From assembly GCA_938010565.1 (NCBI GenBank), contig CALLUQ010000106.1, positions 1-32,156 on the forward strand: a DNA stretch of 32,156 nucleotides, given 5' to 3'. The notes beneath the pieces are model-generated. The model made no database searches and had not been told where the DNA came from. It worked only from the letters and a program-made list of their open reading frames with translations. Of this stretch, positions 6,971 through 15,112 are shown in pieces (position 1 is the first letter of the stretch; each line of letters starts with the position of its first letter). The stretch comes from an uncultured Flavobacteriales bacterium. GTDB taxonomy: Bacteria; Bacteroidota; Bacteroidia; Flavobacteriales_D; CALLUQ01. A program made the translations under genes and the position numbers.

Positions 6971-9292
6971 TCAGTTGATGAACAAAATTTTGGTCACCAT
7001 GGTTTTATCTCCGCTGCTGTTGCTGAGGTATACTACATACACACCGGTTTTTACCCGGTTTCCCGTAAGGCTCCTGCCATTCCAGGTGGCGGTTCCGCCC
7101 TTGGAGGTGGTTTCGTAAACCAGGTTTCCGTTTACGTCTGCAATTTTCACATTGGTATCGCGGATCAACCCACGAATCGCAATTTCTCCGAAATAATTTT
7201 CCCGCACCGGATTGGGAAAAGCATATACCTCCCCGTAGTCGCTCTCAAAGCCGGTTGCATCTCCCTGGTAGGCAATAATCCCTATATCCGTTGCTATAAA
7301 TACTTCACCGGTGGAGTGGTTGATGGCAATGTCGTTGATGTTGTCCGAGATCAAAGGACTGTTTGCTGCATTAAAAGCCTGGATCTGTTCCGTTCCATTG
7401 GCCGACATCAGAAAAACGCCTCCGCCTCTGGTCCCGATCCATTTTCGATTGGCTCCATCAATGGTAATACAGGTAATGATCTCCGTTTCAAGTAGATTCT
7501 GAAGATTGCCATCCTGTTCCAGTAAAATTTGCCGGGCATCCGTACTGTTGTTGCTAAAAATAACCGAAGGGTTATAAAATACGGCTGGGCCTTCGTTGGT
7601 ACCTACCCATATTTCTCCGTTAAGATCTTCGATGATGCAATTCACCTCATTGGAAGGCAAGCCTCCGTTTCCTGTGGTGTTTTTCAGGTGTTTGAACCGG
7701 TCGTCGTTTTTGTTGGCCGGCGTTCCGTTGTCGTCAAAAACAACCACGCCGCTCCCTTTGTTGATGAACCATTTGTAATTGCTCTCATCTACCAGCATTC
7801 CACGGATGTTGCGCAGGTTGATCTCGGAATTGAAGGTATAGGATTCCCATTCTCCTTCGGGCGACATGGAGCTTACCGGGTTAACTACTCCGGTATTCGA
7901 CATCCAGATATAACCGTTCCGATCGAAGGCAAGGCCGCCCACCCCAATGCGACGGCTCGCGGCACCCCAGGCAGGATCGTACTGCAGGGTACTGTTGTGT
8001 TCGTTGAACAAACGAAGCACCTCGCCGTTTTTCATTTCGACCACTCCATTGCGCCAGGAAGAAACAAAAACGTGTTTTTCGTTGGCAGGATCTATGGCCA
8101 CGGAAACAAAGTCGGAAAGTGTATCGATGGCCGTGGTATTTTCAGGCGTGTAAGAAACCCAGGAACCATCTACAAAAGAAGCACAACCATAAAAGTTGCC
8201 ATTGGTATTCCAGGTACCCGAAGCAAAACCACCGGTGGCTACCCAAACATCTTTTTCGTAAACCTGAAGATCAAAAGCAGCTGCATGTGCCGGGCCATCC
8301 GGCAAAACGGACATTCCAAAACCGGGGCTGTTGGTTCTCACCAAGCCGCGCTTCGAATCTGCGATCCAAAAATGAGAACCATCCCAAATGGCGTCTGAGG
8401 GTTGAATTTCGCTTGCCGAAGTGCTGTAAATATTTCGTTCTACCGTACCATCAGTGAGAAAAGACCGAACACCCAAATAGCTGGTAATGATCATTCTGTC
8501 GTTTTCCAAGTGCATGTTTGGAATCACCATGCCTTCCGCTTCGCCAAATCGGGTCCAAGCATCATTTTCATAATAATAAACCGTATCGGAATTCCAGGTG
8601 TTGCCCTGGTATTTTACATAAACCCGGTTGCCATAACTGATAATGTTCCGAAACGGGCCGTTTACATTGGGCACATCGGGTACCTGACCCCAGTTGTTGA
8701 AATTGGCCAGGTTGGGCGAATGAATATCGGCCCGGAAAAGTCCGTTTTCTTCGGTGGCCGCCCAAATGTAAGCATTGTTCATCGCAATGGAGTTCACCCG
8801 CAATTGCGATTCGTTAGGGCCAATAATATAGGTGTCGGCTACTTCCTCTTTATCGGTATCTATTACTACAATGCCAAACCCCGTGGCGATATAGGCCAGT
8901 TTGCCACGGAAAACAATATCGTAGATGGTTTTATTGCCAATGAGGTTGTCGCGTTTAATTTCAGGCATGTTCACCGTGGCGTTTTCCTTCAGCAAGTCGA
9001 TGTTGCCGTTTTTGTAGCCAACCACCACCGTTTGGTTGAAACCGTTGTAACGAACAATGTTAATGCCCACATCGGATAAAGCATTGGCTTTGGTAAGCCG
9101 TTCGATGCTGTTATCCTCGGTATCGTATTTGATGATGCCCAGATCGGTAGCACAGTATATTTGTTTGCCTGCTTTGGTGACGGATTGGGTTCGAGCCCAG
9201 GGGAAATGGTCGCGCCATTGACTCAAAGCAATTTGTGCCCGGGTGGTTTGCACCAAGGCTATAAGGAGAAAGAAAATGCAAAACGTTCGCAT
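6971..9292 (-). CDS. porZ: PorZ-like type IX secretion system protein (beta-propeller, sorting domain)
   Basis: 773 residues. A signal peptide (MRTFCIFFLLIALVQTTRAQ) is followed by the opening typical of PorZ (QWRDHFPW, then KQIYCATDLGIIKYD). Repeated propeller blades of the two-component-regulator type follow, recognisable by motifs such as IWVGTNEGPAVF, KWIGTRGGGVFL and VFIATDIGIIAY. The last 82 residues, from about 692 (FPNPVREN) to the end, form an FlgD-like C-terminal sorting domain with the GVYVVYL and KILFIN strands. In Porphyromonas PorZ is a surface member of the type IX attachment complex that recognises A-LPS together with PorU and PorV. The A-LPS role may not carry over to this organism; a role in maturation or anchoring of secreted proteins is the safe inference. 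The ATG directly precedes the signal peptide. The gene lies 114 bases below the methyltransferase and has its own terminator. Confidence 0.85.
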   Translation of the reverse strand: MRTFCIFFLLIALVQTTRAQIALSQWRDHFPWARTQSVTKAGKQIYCATDLGIIKYDTEDNSIERLTKANALSDVGINIVRYNGFNQTVVVGYKNGNIDLLKENATVNMPEIKRDNLIGNKTIYDIVFRGKLAYIATGFGIVVIDTDKEEVADTYIIGPNESQLRVNSIAMNNAYIWAATEENGLFRADIHSPNLANFNNWGQVPDVPNVNGPFRNIISYGNRVYVKYQGNTWNSDTVYYYENDAWTRFGEAEGMVIPNMHLENDRMIITSYLGVRSFLTDGTVERNIYSTSASEIQPSDAIWDGSHFWIADSKRGLVRTNSPGFGMSVLPDGPAHAAAFDLQVYEKDVWVATGGFASGTWNTNGNFYGCASFVDGSWVSYTPENTTAIDTLSDFVSVAIDPANEKHVFVSSWRNGVVEMKNGEVLRLFNEHNSTLQYDPAWGAASRRIGVGGLAFDRNGYIWMSNTGVVNPVSSMSPEGEWESYTFNSEINLRNIRGMLVDESNYKWFINKGSGVVVFDDNGTPANKNDDRFKHLKNTTGNGGLPSNEVNCIIEDLNGEIWVGTNEGPAVFYNPSVIFSNNSTDARQILLEQDGNLQNLLETEIITCITIDGANRKWIGTRGGGVFLMSANGTEQIQAFNAANSPLISDNINDIAINHSTGEVFIATDIGIIAYQGDATGFESDYGEVYAFPNPVRENYFGEIAIRGLIRDTNVKIADVNGNLVYETTSKGGTATWNGRSLTGNRVKTGVYVVYLSNSSGDKTMVTKILFIN

Positions 9293-9406
9293 AGTGGCAT
9301 CCGGTTTTCATACAAAGCAGCAAACGCAATTTATAAGGAATTCATATAACGATCCCTATAAATGATCTGATTTCCGATCCATGCCTGTATGTTTTTTGTG
9401 ATGTTT

Positions 9407-10285
9407 TTACTTCAAAAGCGTTCTGCACCTGCCAAACACACCCAAAGGCAGTTTATGTCCGCCGGTGGCCTGAAGATAAAGCTCGCCCGTTTCGAGTTCC
9501 GCTTGCGGATAAATGCTTTTGATGATGTTTTCGACAATCAGGGGTGAAAAGCCAAGCGAATAGGTATTCAGGATTAAAAAATGTTCTTCCGGATCCAGCA
9601 GTTGCACCACGTGCTCCATCATTTCCTGCACCTTCTCTTCCAGTTTCCATTTTTCGTTTCTGGGGCCATTCCCCCAGGCCGGAGGATCAAGAATAATGCC
9701 GTTGTACCTGCGTCCCCGTCGCACTTCCCGCTTTACAAACTTAAGGGCATCTTCCACGGTCCATCGGATGTTTTCCAGTCCGGAATATTCCATGTTTTCC
9801 CTGGCCCAGTGTATTACTTGTTTGATCGCATCTACATGTACCACATCCGCACCCGCATACTTTCCTGCCAAAGAAGCTCCGCCCGTATAAGCAAACAGGT
9901 TGAGCATTTTGGGCACCGGTGTTTTCATCTTTTTCAACGAATCGTTGATGTATTCCCAGTTTACCGCTTGTTCCGGAAAAATACCAACATGTTTAAAAGC
10001 GGTTAACCCCAACCGAAATTGCAGGTTTAAACCCGGACTTTTGTATTGAATTTGCCACTGGTCCGGCATTTTTTTTAACCGGACCCATTTGCCCCGGTTG
10101 TTCGAATCCGGAATAAAACGAATGTGGGCCGCTTTTTCCCATTCTTTTGCAGAAAGAGCAGGAGCCCATACGGCTTGCGGCTCGGGTCGGATGGTAATGT
10201 ACTTTCCAAAGCGTTCCAGCTTTTCAAAATCACCAATGTCGATGAGTTCGTAATCTTGCCAGTATTCGGGAGTCAGAAATAACAT
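9407..10285 (-). CDS. Class I SAM-dependent RNA methyltransferase, RlmI-like
   Basis: 292 residues from the ATG at 10283-10285; the frame is open upstream only to a TTG at 10327, which I consider too early. The AdoMet-binding motif I is NLFAYTGGASLAG, the acidic ribose-binding position lies in VVHVDAIKQ, and the catalytic motif IV is LDPPAWG, the DPPxxxx type used by RlmI/RlmK m5C-type rRNA methyltransferases. The N-terminal PUA-like part of full-length RlmI (about 390 residues) is reduced or absent, so the target (rRNA or other) cannot be named. It is transcribed divergently from gltX; porZ follows downstream after 114 bases. Confidence 0.8.
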   Translation of the reverse strand: MLFLTPEYWQDYELIDIGDFEKLERFGKYITIRPEPQAVWAPALSAKEWEKAAHIRFIPDSNNRGKWVRLKKMPDQWQIQYKSPGLNLQFRLGLTAFKHVGIFPEQAVNWEYINDSLKKMKTPVPKMLNLFAYTGGASLAGKYAGADVVHVDAIKQVIHWARENMEYSGLENIRWTVEDALKFVKREVRRGRRYNGIILDPPAWGNGPRNEKWKLEEKVQEMMEHVVQLLDPEEHFLILNTYSLGFSPLIVENIIKSIYPQAELETGELYLQATGGHKLPLGVFGRCRTLLK

Positions 10286-10584
10286 GCAAACAAATGTAAT
10301 CCGGAAATCCGGAATATCGGCTAACAAACGACAGCCCTTTTTTCAGAATGGCAGATCAATTGCCATCATCACATAACAGATAAACCTGACCATGTTCAAC
10401 AACAACCCCATCCGGCCAACGATTAAACCTACATTTGGCTTTAAGTGCGCATCCAACTTTAATACATCAAAAACCAACCCCGCTCAGACCATTTCCAAAA
10501 CAACGATCCGAAACAACGGATGAGGCGATCGAAATCGGTGGGGTTGTATACACTTTCATTACCTTTACGCAAATTTTAATTTAC

Positions 10585-12138
10585 ATGTCGGAAAGAAAAG
10601 TACGTGTACGTTATGCACCCAGCCCCACCGGGCCACAGCACATTGGTGGTATACGCACCGCATTATACAACTATCTGTTTGCTAAAAAGATGGGGGGCGA
10701 TGTTATCCTTCGCATCGAAGATACGGACCAAACCCGTTTTGTTCCCGGAGCGGAAGATTATATTGTCGATTCCGTTCGTTGGCTGGGGTTTGATTTTGAT
10801 GAAGGCGTTCACGTAGGTGGCGCATATGGTCCATACCGTCAATCCGAGCGGAAAGGCATTTACCGCCAGTATGCCGATCGCCTGATTGAAAACGGCCATG
10901 CTTATTATGCCTTCGATACTTCCGAAGAACTCGATGCAGTACGCGAACAAGCCCGAACTGCAGGCATTGCTTCGTGGCAGTACAACAACATTACACGGAA
11001 CAGCATGAAAAACAGCCTCACGCTGCCGGAAAGTGAAGTGCAAAAAAGACTGGCCTCCGGAGATCCGTATACCATTCGCATCAAAATGCCACGAAATGAA
11101 GAGGTTAAAGTAAACGATATCATTCGTGGTTGGGTAGTGGTGAATACCAACCAGCTCGACGACAAGGTACTGTTCAAAAGCGATGGTATGCCAACTTATC
11201 ACTTGGCCAACATTGTAGACGATCATCTGATGGAGATCACCCATGTGATCCGTGGGGAAGAGTGGTTGCCATCGGCGCCATTGCACGTGCATTTATACCG
11301 CTGCCTGGGCTGGGAGGAAACCATGCCCCGGTTTGCGCACTGTCCGCTTCTGATGAAACCCGACGGAAAAGGCAAACTTTCCAAACGCGATGGCGATCGT
11401 TTGGGTTTTCCGGTATTCCCGTTGGAATGGACCGATCCGAAAAATGGCGAAATTTCCAGCGGCTACCGGGAGTCCGGCTACTTTCCGGAAGCCGTGATCA
11501 ACATACTGGCCTTTTTAGGGTGGAACCCCGGAACCCACCAGGAGTTGTTCGGTATGGACGAACTCATACAGGCTTTCAGCTTGGAAAGGGTAGGTAAAGC
11601 CGGATCAAAATTTGACATGGATAAAGCCCGATGGTACAACCAACATTATTTGCGTGCCAAATCCGATGCCGAACTGGGTGCTCTGATGCAACCTTTGCTG
11701 AAAGCAAAAGGCCATGATCTAACCGTTGATTATGCCTCCAAAGTGGCTGCTCAGATGAAAGAACGTGCTGTATTTATAAGCGATTTACTGGATGGCGACT
11801 TTTTCTTTCTTGCTCCAACGGTTTATGACGCAAAAACAGTCCACAAAAAATGGAAGGATAAAACGCCCATGCACATGGAAAAGCTGTACGAAGCTTTGGA
11901 TGGGATAGAAAAATGGTCCGCCGAAAACATTGAGACACGTTTCAAAGCTTTGCTGGAACAACTGCAAACAGGCATGGGGGCCATGTTGCCTAATTTTCGC
12001 GTACTGGTTACCGGAAGTGGGATGGGGCCATCGATGTTTGCTATTTCGGAAATCTTAGGGAAAGAAGAAACCCTGCTTCGCATCCGGAATGGCATTGCTG
12101 CGATTGTAAAGCTAAAAACGGAAGCAACACAAACCTGA
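10585..12138 (+). CDS. gltX: Glutamate--tRNA ligase
   Basis: Class I aminoacyl-tRNA synthetase that charges tRNA-Glu in the cytoplasm. 517 residues, close to the usual bacterial GltX length in Bacteroidota. The start is the ATG before SERKVRVRYAPSPTGP; the frame is open back to a TTG at 10435 but that extension is not conserved-looking. The ATP-binding HIGH-type motif is HIGG at residues 19-22 and the KMSKS-type loop is KLSKR at 264-268. Other landmarks are LRIEDTDQTR, the IRGEEWLPSAPLHV segment and the C-terminal anticodon-binding helical region. The TGA stop overlaps the ATG of folB by one base, so the two are translationally coupled. Confidence 0.95.
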   Translation: MSERKVRVRYAPSPTGPQHIGGIRTALYNYLFAKKMGGDVILRIEDTDQTRFVPGAEDYIVDSVRWLGFDFDEGVHVGGAYGPYRQSERKGIYRQYADRLIENGHAYYAFDTSEELDAVREQARTAGIASWQYNNITRNSMKNSLTLPESEVQKRLASGDPYTIRIKMPRNEEVKVNDIIRGWVVVNTNQLDDKVLFKSDGMPTYHLANIVDDHLMEITHVIRGEEWLPSAPLHVHLYRCLGWEETMPRFAHCPLLMKPDGKGKLSKRDGDRLGFPVFPLEWTDPKNGEISSGYRESGYFPEAVINILAFLGWNPGTHQELFGMDELIQAFSLERVGKAGSKFDMDKARWYNQHYLRAKSDAELGALMQPLLKAKGHDLTVDYASKVAAQMKERAVFISDLLDGDFFFLAPTVYDAKTVHKKWKDKTPMHMEKLYEALDGIEKWSAENIETRFKALLEQLQTGMGAMLPNFRVLVTGSGMGPSMFAISEILGKEETLLRIRNGIAAIVKLKTEATQT

Positions 12139-12497
12139 TGGTGCATACGGTAGAAGTAAACGGCATCCGGGTATATGCCTACCATGGCTGCATGAAAGAA
12201 GAAGCGATCATCGGAGGCCATTATGTGGTTGATGTGGAGCTGACAACGGATTTTTCCGCTGCCGCTGCCAACGACGATTTATCGGAAACCATCGACTATG
12301 TGGAGGTGAATCATATTGTAAAAGAAGAGATGGCCATTCGTTCCAAATTGATCGAACACGTGGGCCAACGTATTGTAAACCAGCTGAAACAAACCTTTTT
12401 AACCTTAAAAGGAGTAAAGGTGAAAGTGCGGAAGATCAATCCACCCATTAACGGGCATGTTGAAGAGGTAGCGATTGTAATTGCGGAAAACAGGTAG
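12138..12497 (+). CDS. folB: Dihydroneopterin aldolase
   Basis: 119 residues, the normal size for FolB, which splits 7,8-dihydroneopterin to 6-hydroxymethyl-dihydropterin and glycolaldehyde in folate synthesis; the active enzyme is a homo-octamer. Landmarks: VNGIRVYAYHGCMKEEAIIG with the substrate-contacting Glu-rich turn, the DDLSETIDYVEV segment with the conserved Asp-Tyr, and the C-terminal KVKVRKINPPI strand that carries the conserved lysine before the PP. It starts inside the gltX stop codon (TGATG), which fixes the start. Translation is probably coupled to gltX; the functional link between the two is only co-expression. Confidence 0.93.
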   Translation: MVHTVEVNGIRVYAYHGCMKEEAIIGGHYVVDVELTTDFSAAAANDDLSETIDYVEVNHIVKEEMAIRSKLIEHVGQRIVNQLKQTFLTLKGVKVKVRKINPPINGHVEEVAIVIAENR

Positions 12498-12517
12498 GCA
12501 CAACAACCTGGTTTTCA

Positions 12518-12936
12518 ATGCTTATCTATCTGATCGGTGTGAGGGCGGATAAAGGGTCATATTCCTGCGATGAATTCAGGGAAATGGCGAAGCAAATGGA
12601 TCCTGTTAAGAAAAAGTGGCTTATAAGATCTATCATCGTTTTGGGGGTTCCGGGGGGCATTTCCTTTGGAAAAACAGCCTACAAGGTGTAGAACGATAAC
12701 CTTGGCTCTCAATGTTATATCCATTTTACGGATGCTTACTTCTCTAACAAAAAAAGCACTCGGATCAACGATGCTTTACTTATGTATCAAGCGCTCGGGA
12801 GCGTAACTCTTTAAGTAAAGTTCTTTTCAACAACTCCGACTTTGCAAAAGTTATGCTCATAGATACTTTTGGTTGTAATTGCCCCAAAGGGGAGCGAGTG
12901 CTTGTAGTCGGTAAATACTTAAAAGAAACTGTTTAG
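12518..12936 (+). pseudogene. Broken small gene of unknown family
   Basis: A frame starts at ATG 12518 (MLIYLIGVRADKGSYSCDEF and onward), stops at TAG 12689-12691 after 57 residues, then continues in the same frame for 40 more protein-like codons (NDNLGSQCYIHFTDAYFSNK and onward) to a TAA near 12811. After a shift of one frame it runs on as LSKVLFNNSDFAKVMLIDTF to the TAG at 12934-12936. The compositional continuity suggests one gene broken by an in-frame stop and a frameshift. Family not recognised. Its position just before RHS fragments would suit a lost immunity or cargo gene, which is only speculation. It could also be chance open frame. Confidence 0.4.
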
Positions 12937-13025
12937 CCCTTACGTAGAAGGCCTATTTGGATTTCAGATGTATTGTTCGATCTCTATAGATAAAATGCTA
13001 CATTTAAGAAAAATACCCCCCTTTT

Positions 13026-13543
13026 ATGATCCACCTCCCCACCGGCGAACTTGCCATCCACGAGGAGGACTTTACCCTTAACGGCCCCCTCCCCTTTCGC
13101 TGGACACGCAATTACTTTTCGCACATCGAACGCGAACGCTGCTAGGCAAAACATGGCACCTGAACCACAACCAGGCCGTCACTATCGATCTCGAAACCGA
13201 CAGCTTCTTTTGGACCAACGACAACGGAAATGAGTTGGAGATCCCTTACCTCGAACCCGACGACGAAGCCGTCATCACCTCCGAAAAAATACGCTATCGA
13301 CACGATCCCGGAAAAGTGCTTATTGAAGACTATGAAAATGCCCTGTTTTATCACTATGCCAGCGTATGCAACACGAAAAATTGCTACCGTTTAACTAAAA
13401 TTACCCGGCACTGGTTTAGCATTCAATTTTTTATACCCCTTCTAGGAGATTGTGCCGTATTATCGACTCCGGAAACCGCACCTTGCGTATCGAAAGAGAC
13501 GATTTGCAACCCCTCTCTCGCAAGCGTCTCGCTTGTGAGATGA
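13026..13543 (+). pseudogene. RHS/YD-repeat protein remnant, N-terminal part
   Basis: ATG 13026 opens a frame that reads HLPTGELAIHEEDFTLNGPL then PFRWTRNYFSHIERE, the start of the DUF6531-type domain that leads into RHS repeats, and stops at TAG 13143-13145. The next frame continues LGKTWHLNHNQAVTIDL and further RHS-like sequence to the RLTKIT repeat motif near 13390, after which the frame changes again to DSGNRTLRIERDDLQ (about 13463-13510). At least two frameshifts therefore break the gene. Intact RHS proteins are large secreted shells that carry a C-terminal toxin; nothing here can be functional. Codon use is C-rich at third positions compared with the island on the left. Confidence 0.75.
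13513..13540. repeat. Palindromic repeat, copy 1
   Basis: 28 bases identical to 13795-13822. The core is CAAGCGTCTCGCTTG, a short inverted repeat. It sits at the end of the first RHS fragment. Confidence 0.7.
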
Positions 13544-13552
13544 TAGCTATGT

Positions 13553-13636
13553 CGTTCCAAGCAAATGATTGAAAAAATACCATTGGGCTAGTGAGCCGTC
13601 ATAAATAGTGTTCCAAGCAGACGCTTGAAACAGATA
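13553..13636. repeat. Two diverged copies of a related short palindrome
   Basis: GTTCCAAGCA at about 13554 and again at 13610 each begin a roughly 27-base unit ending TTGAAA...ATAC. The second contains CAAGCAGACGCTTG, which is the reverse complement of the 13513/13795 core with one base missing, so all copies seem to belong to one family. Confidence 0.5.
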
Positions 13637-13680
13637 CGGTAGGAAGCATAGCCAACACCTTCAAACAGTTACCTTTACTT

Positions 13681-13791
13681 TATGAGCAAAGTAACCGACG
13701 CCAACGGCCTGGAAACCACGTTTGCCTACAATGCCGAAAATACCTTAGAAAAAGTAACAACAAGTCCACGACACCAAACCCGACAAAACCC
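13681..13791 (+). pseudogene. RHS/YD-repeat fragment, plus orientation
   Basis: The frame reads SKVTDANGLETTFAYNAENT, a classic YD-repeat unit, then shifts frame to QVHDTKPDKTP. It ends at the palindrome starting at 13791. It is too short and broken to encode anything. Confidence 0.7.
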
Positions 13792-13829
13792 CAACTCTCT
13801 CGCAAGCGTCTCGCTTGTGAGAGAGTTGG
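13791..13829. repeat. Long near-perfect palindrome between oppositely oriented RHS fragments
   Basis: CCAACTCTCTCGCAAGCG at 13791-13808 pairs with 13812-13829 at 17 of 18 positions around TCT. It contains the second copy of the 28-base repeat. On one side RHS sequence reads plus, on the other minus. Confidence 0.8.
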
Positions 13830-13831
13830 GT

Positions 13832-14080
13832 ACGGAAGTCTGGTTCCCGTAGTCGTCGTAACCATAGTAGGTATGCCCTCCGGCTTTGTCGGTATAACAC
13901 ATCACCCTCCACCGCCTATATTGTATTCCCAGTATTCGCTGTGGCCCAACGGGTCGGTAACCGGGTAATCTCGTTATTTTTGAAGTGGTGGGTGGCCGTA
14001 TTTCCTTCGGCGTCTGTAACCAGGGTTTTGTCGGGCTTGGTGTTGTGGGTTTGTTTTACGGCGAGGTTCCACCTTGCACA
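13832..14080 (-). pseudogene. RHS/YD-repeat fragment, inverted orientation
   Basis: On the minus strand, from about 14080 downwards, the sequence reads NLAVKQTHNTKPDKTLVTDA, then EGNTATHHFKNNEITR, then after a frameshift VTDPLGHSEYWEYN, then after another change YTDKAGGHTYYGYDDYGNQT. These are typical RHS repeats. The first part (14023-14053) matches plus-strand 13761-13791 at 27 of 31 positions in inverted orientation. At least two frame breaks make it nonfunctional. Confidence 0.75.
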
Positions 14081-14166
14081 ACAAAACCCAACGTGCGGTC
14101 AACTACACCACCTACGATGCCTCAGGCCGGATCATCAAAACCGAACAGCATATACCAGGCGGCAAG
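14074..14166 (+). pseudogene. RHS/YD-repeat fragment, plus orientation again
   Basis: HNKTQRAVNYTTYDASGRII followed by KTEQHIPGGK is a YD-repeat unit in plus orientation. Beyond about 14166 the open frame has no RHS character. This is the third orientation change of RHS sequence within 1.2 kb. Confidence 0.65.
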
Positions 14167-14395
14167 CCCCCTTGTTCAGTTAGAAAAAGAACTTTACCTG
14201 ATACAAGTTTTCCACTCCTGTTTTTTCCCGGCCAAATATCAGGAGTCGCCAAAAGCTTTTTCAGCATGGGCTAAAAGCTTCTTTTTCCGGGAACTGATCT
14301 GGTTGGGATGTAAAAAAAACAGGATGGGATCATCCATCTCCGGAGAGACAGCTCAAAATTTAACTGCGTTTGCCCTACCTGGTTGTAAAGATAAC

Positions 14396-14425
14396 TTGCG
14401 TTTCCGTGCACTTTTTTTAATTTTG
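14396..14425 (+). promoter_or_regulatory. Bacteroidota-type promoter of tRNA-Cys
   Basis: TTG at 14396-14398 and TAATTTTG at 14418-14425 match the -33 TTG and -7 TAnnTTTG elements of the primary sigma factor in this phylum, with a 19-base spacer. Transcription would start near 14432, about 12 bases before the mature tRNA. Confidence 0.75.
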
Positions 14426-14443
14426 TCTTCACGTAATCATTAA

Positions 14444-14514
14444 GGTCGCGTGGCCGAGTGGCTAGGCAGTGGTCTGCAAAACCATCTACGGCGGTTCGAA
14501 TCCGCCCGCGACCT
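14444..14514 (+). tRNA. tRNA-Cys (anticodon GCA)
   Basis: 71-base cloverleaf. Acceptor GGTCGCG pairs with CGCGACC; the D arm is GCC-GAGTGGCTA-GGC; the anticodon stem is GTGGT/ACCAT with loop CTGCAAA, giving anticodon GCA. The T arm is GGCGG-TTCGAAT-CCGCC. The discriminator base is T (U73), as required for CysRS. CCA is not encoded. It has its own promoter upstream and terminator downstream, so it is a single-gene unit. Confidence 0.97.
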
Positions 14515-14520
14515 CAACAC

Positions 14521-14557
14521 AAAAAAACTTTCCGGATCTGATTCGGGAAGTTTTTTT
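14521..14557 (+). terminator. Intrinsic terminator of tRNA-Cys
   Basis: ACTTTCCG and CGGGAAGT form an 8-base stem (one G-T pair) around GATCTGATT, preceded by an A-run and followed by TTTTTTT. The A-run and T-run extend the stem, so it could act in both directions. Confidence 0.85.
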
Positions 14558-15112
14558 CGTTTGCGGGCATTCTCCGGTGTGGTGTATCAAAAGCATGTAC
14601 CATCTTACCGAACAGCACCCCCATCTGAAAAAACCTTTCCCACATCTACTACTTCATCTTTTTCCTGGCTTCGTTGGTTTATCAATCTTATTAAGCATTG
14701 ATCTTCAATAAGAAATGCTTGATATGTTCAAATCGTTGAATCATACCGCGATGGTGATAAAGTCAGACAAAAAGATCGTTCGCCATGTTGGGTACACCAT
14801 GGGTGAGGATGAATTGATTCGTGTGAAGAGTTTAGCCACATACCTTGTTGATTTCTATAGAGACCAAAGCACCGTGTTTTCACCCTTTTTATCGCAATGC
14901 TAGTTGAAGGGAAAAGATAAAGGCCAAATCCCATCCTTGCCTGTTTTCACACGAGGAAATGGCAACCCGGACCATAGAAACCCGCAAAAAAAATGCAACT
15001 CAGGAACTTTTATAGCGCAACAATGCCCGCAAACTTTTCTGCGGGCATTGCTGAAGGCTTTACAAACCAATCTGGTTGCGACAGATCTTTGATGTAAAAC
15101 AGAAAATCATGA
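14558..15112. other. Intergenic region with no convincing gene
   Basis: The longest open frame, 14715-14903 plus (62 codons, MLDMFKSLNHTAMVIK and onward), has no recognisable motif and no clear ribosome site. I see no RNA gene. The only strong structure is the hairpin at 15021-15050. Confidence 0.4.
15021..15050 (-). terminator. Strong hairpin downstream of the sigma-factor operon
   Basis: CAATGCCCGCA and TGCGGGCATTG form a perfect 11-base stem with an 8-base loop, about 65 bases past the stop of the minus-strand barrel gene. No proper T-run follows on either strand, so it may be a transcript-stabilising or weak terminating hairpin. Confidence 0.45.

Noticed and set aside
7529-8398. 289-codon plus-strand open frame opposite porZ
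   Set aside because: Exactly antisense to the propeller repeats of porZ, no recognisable domain, and porZ is clearly real.
10435-10584. Upstream TTG extension of gltX
   Set aside because: The family starts just before RVRYAPSPTGP; the 50 extra residues look like untranslated leader.
13513-13829. Short repeats as a CRISPR array
   Set aside because: Units are palindromic, irregularly spaced, inverted relative to each other and separated by RHS sequence, with no cas genes.
14444-14514. tRNA-Cys as an integration site for the RHS region
   Set aside because: Integrases normally target the 3' end, the remnants lie on the 5' side, and no second copy of the tRNA 3' end or integrase gene was seen.
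14715-14903. 62-codon plus-strand frame after tRNA-Cys
   Set aside because: No recognisable content, no clear initiation signal, and length compatible with chance.
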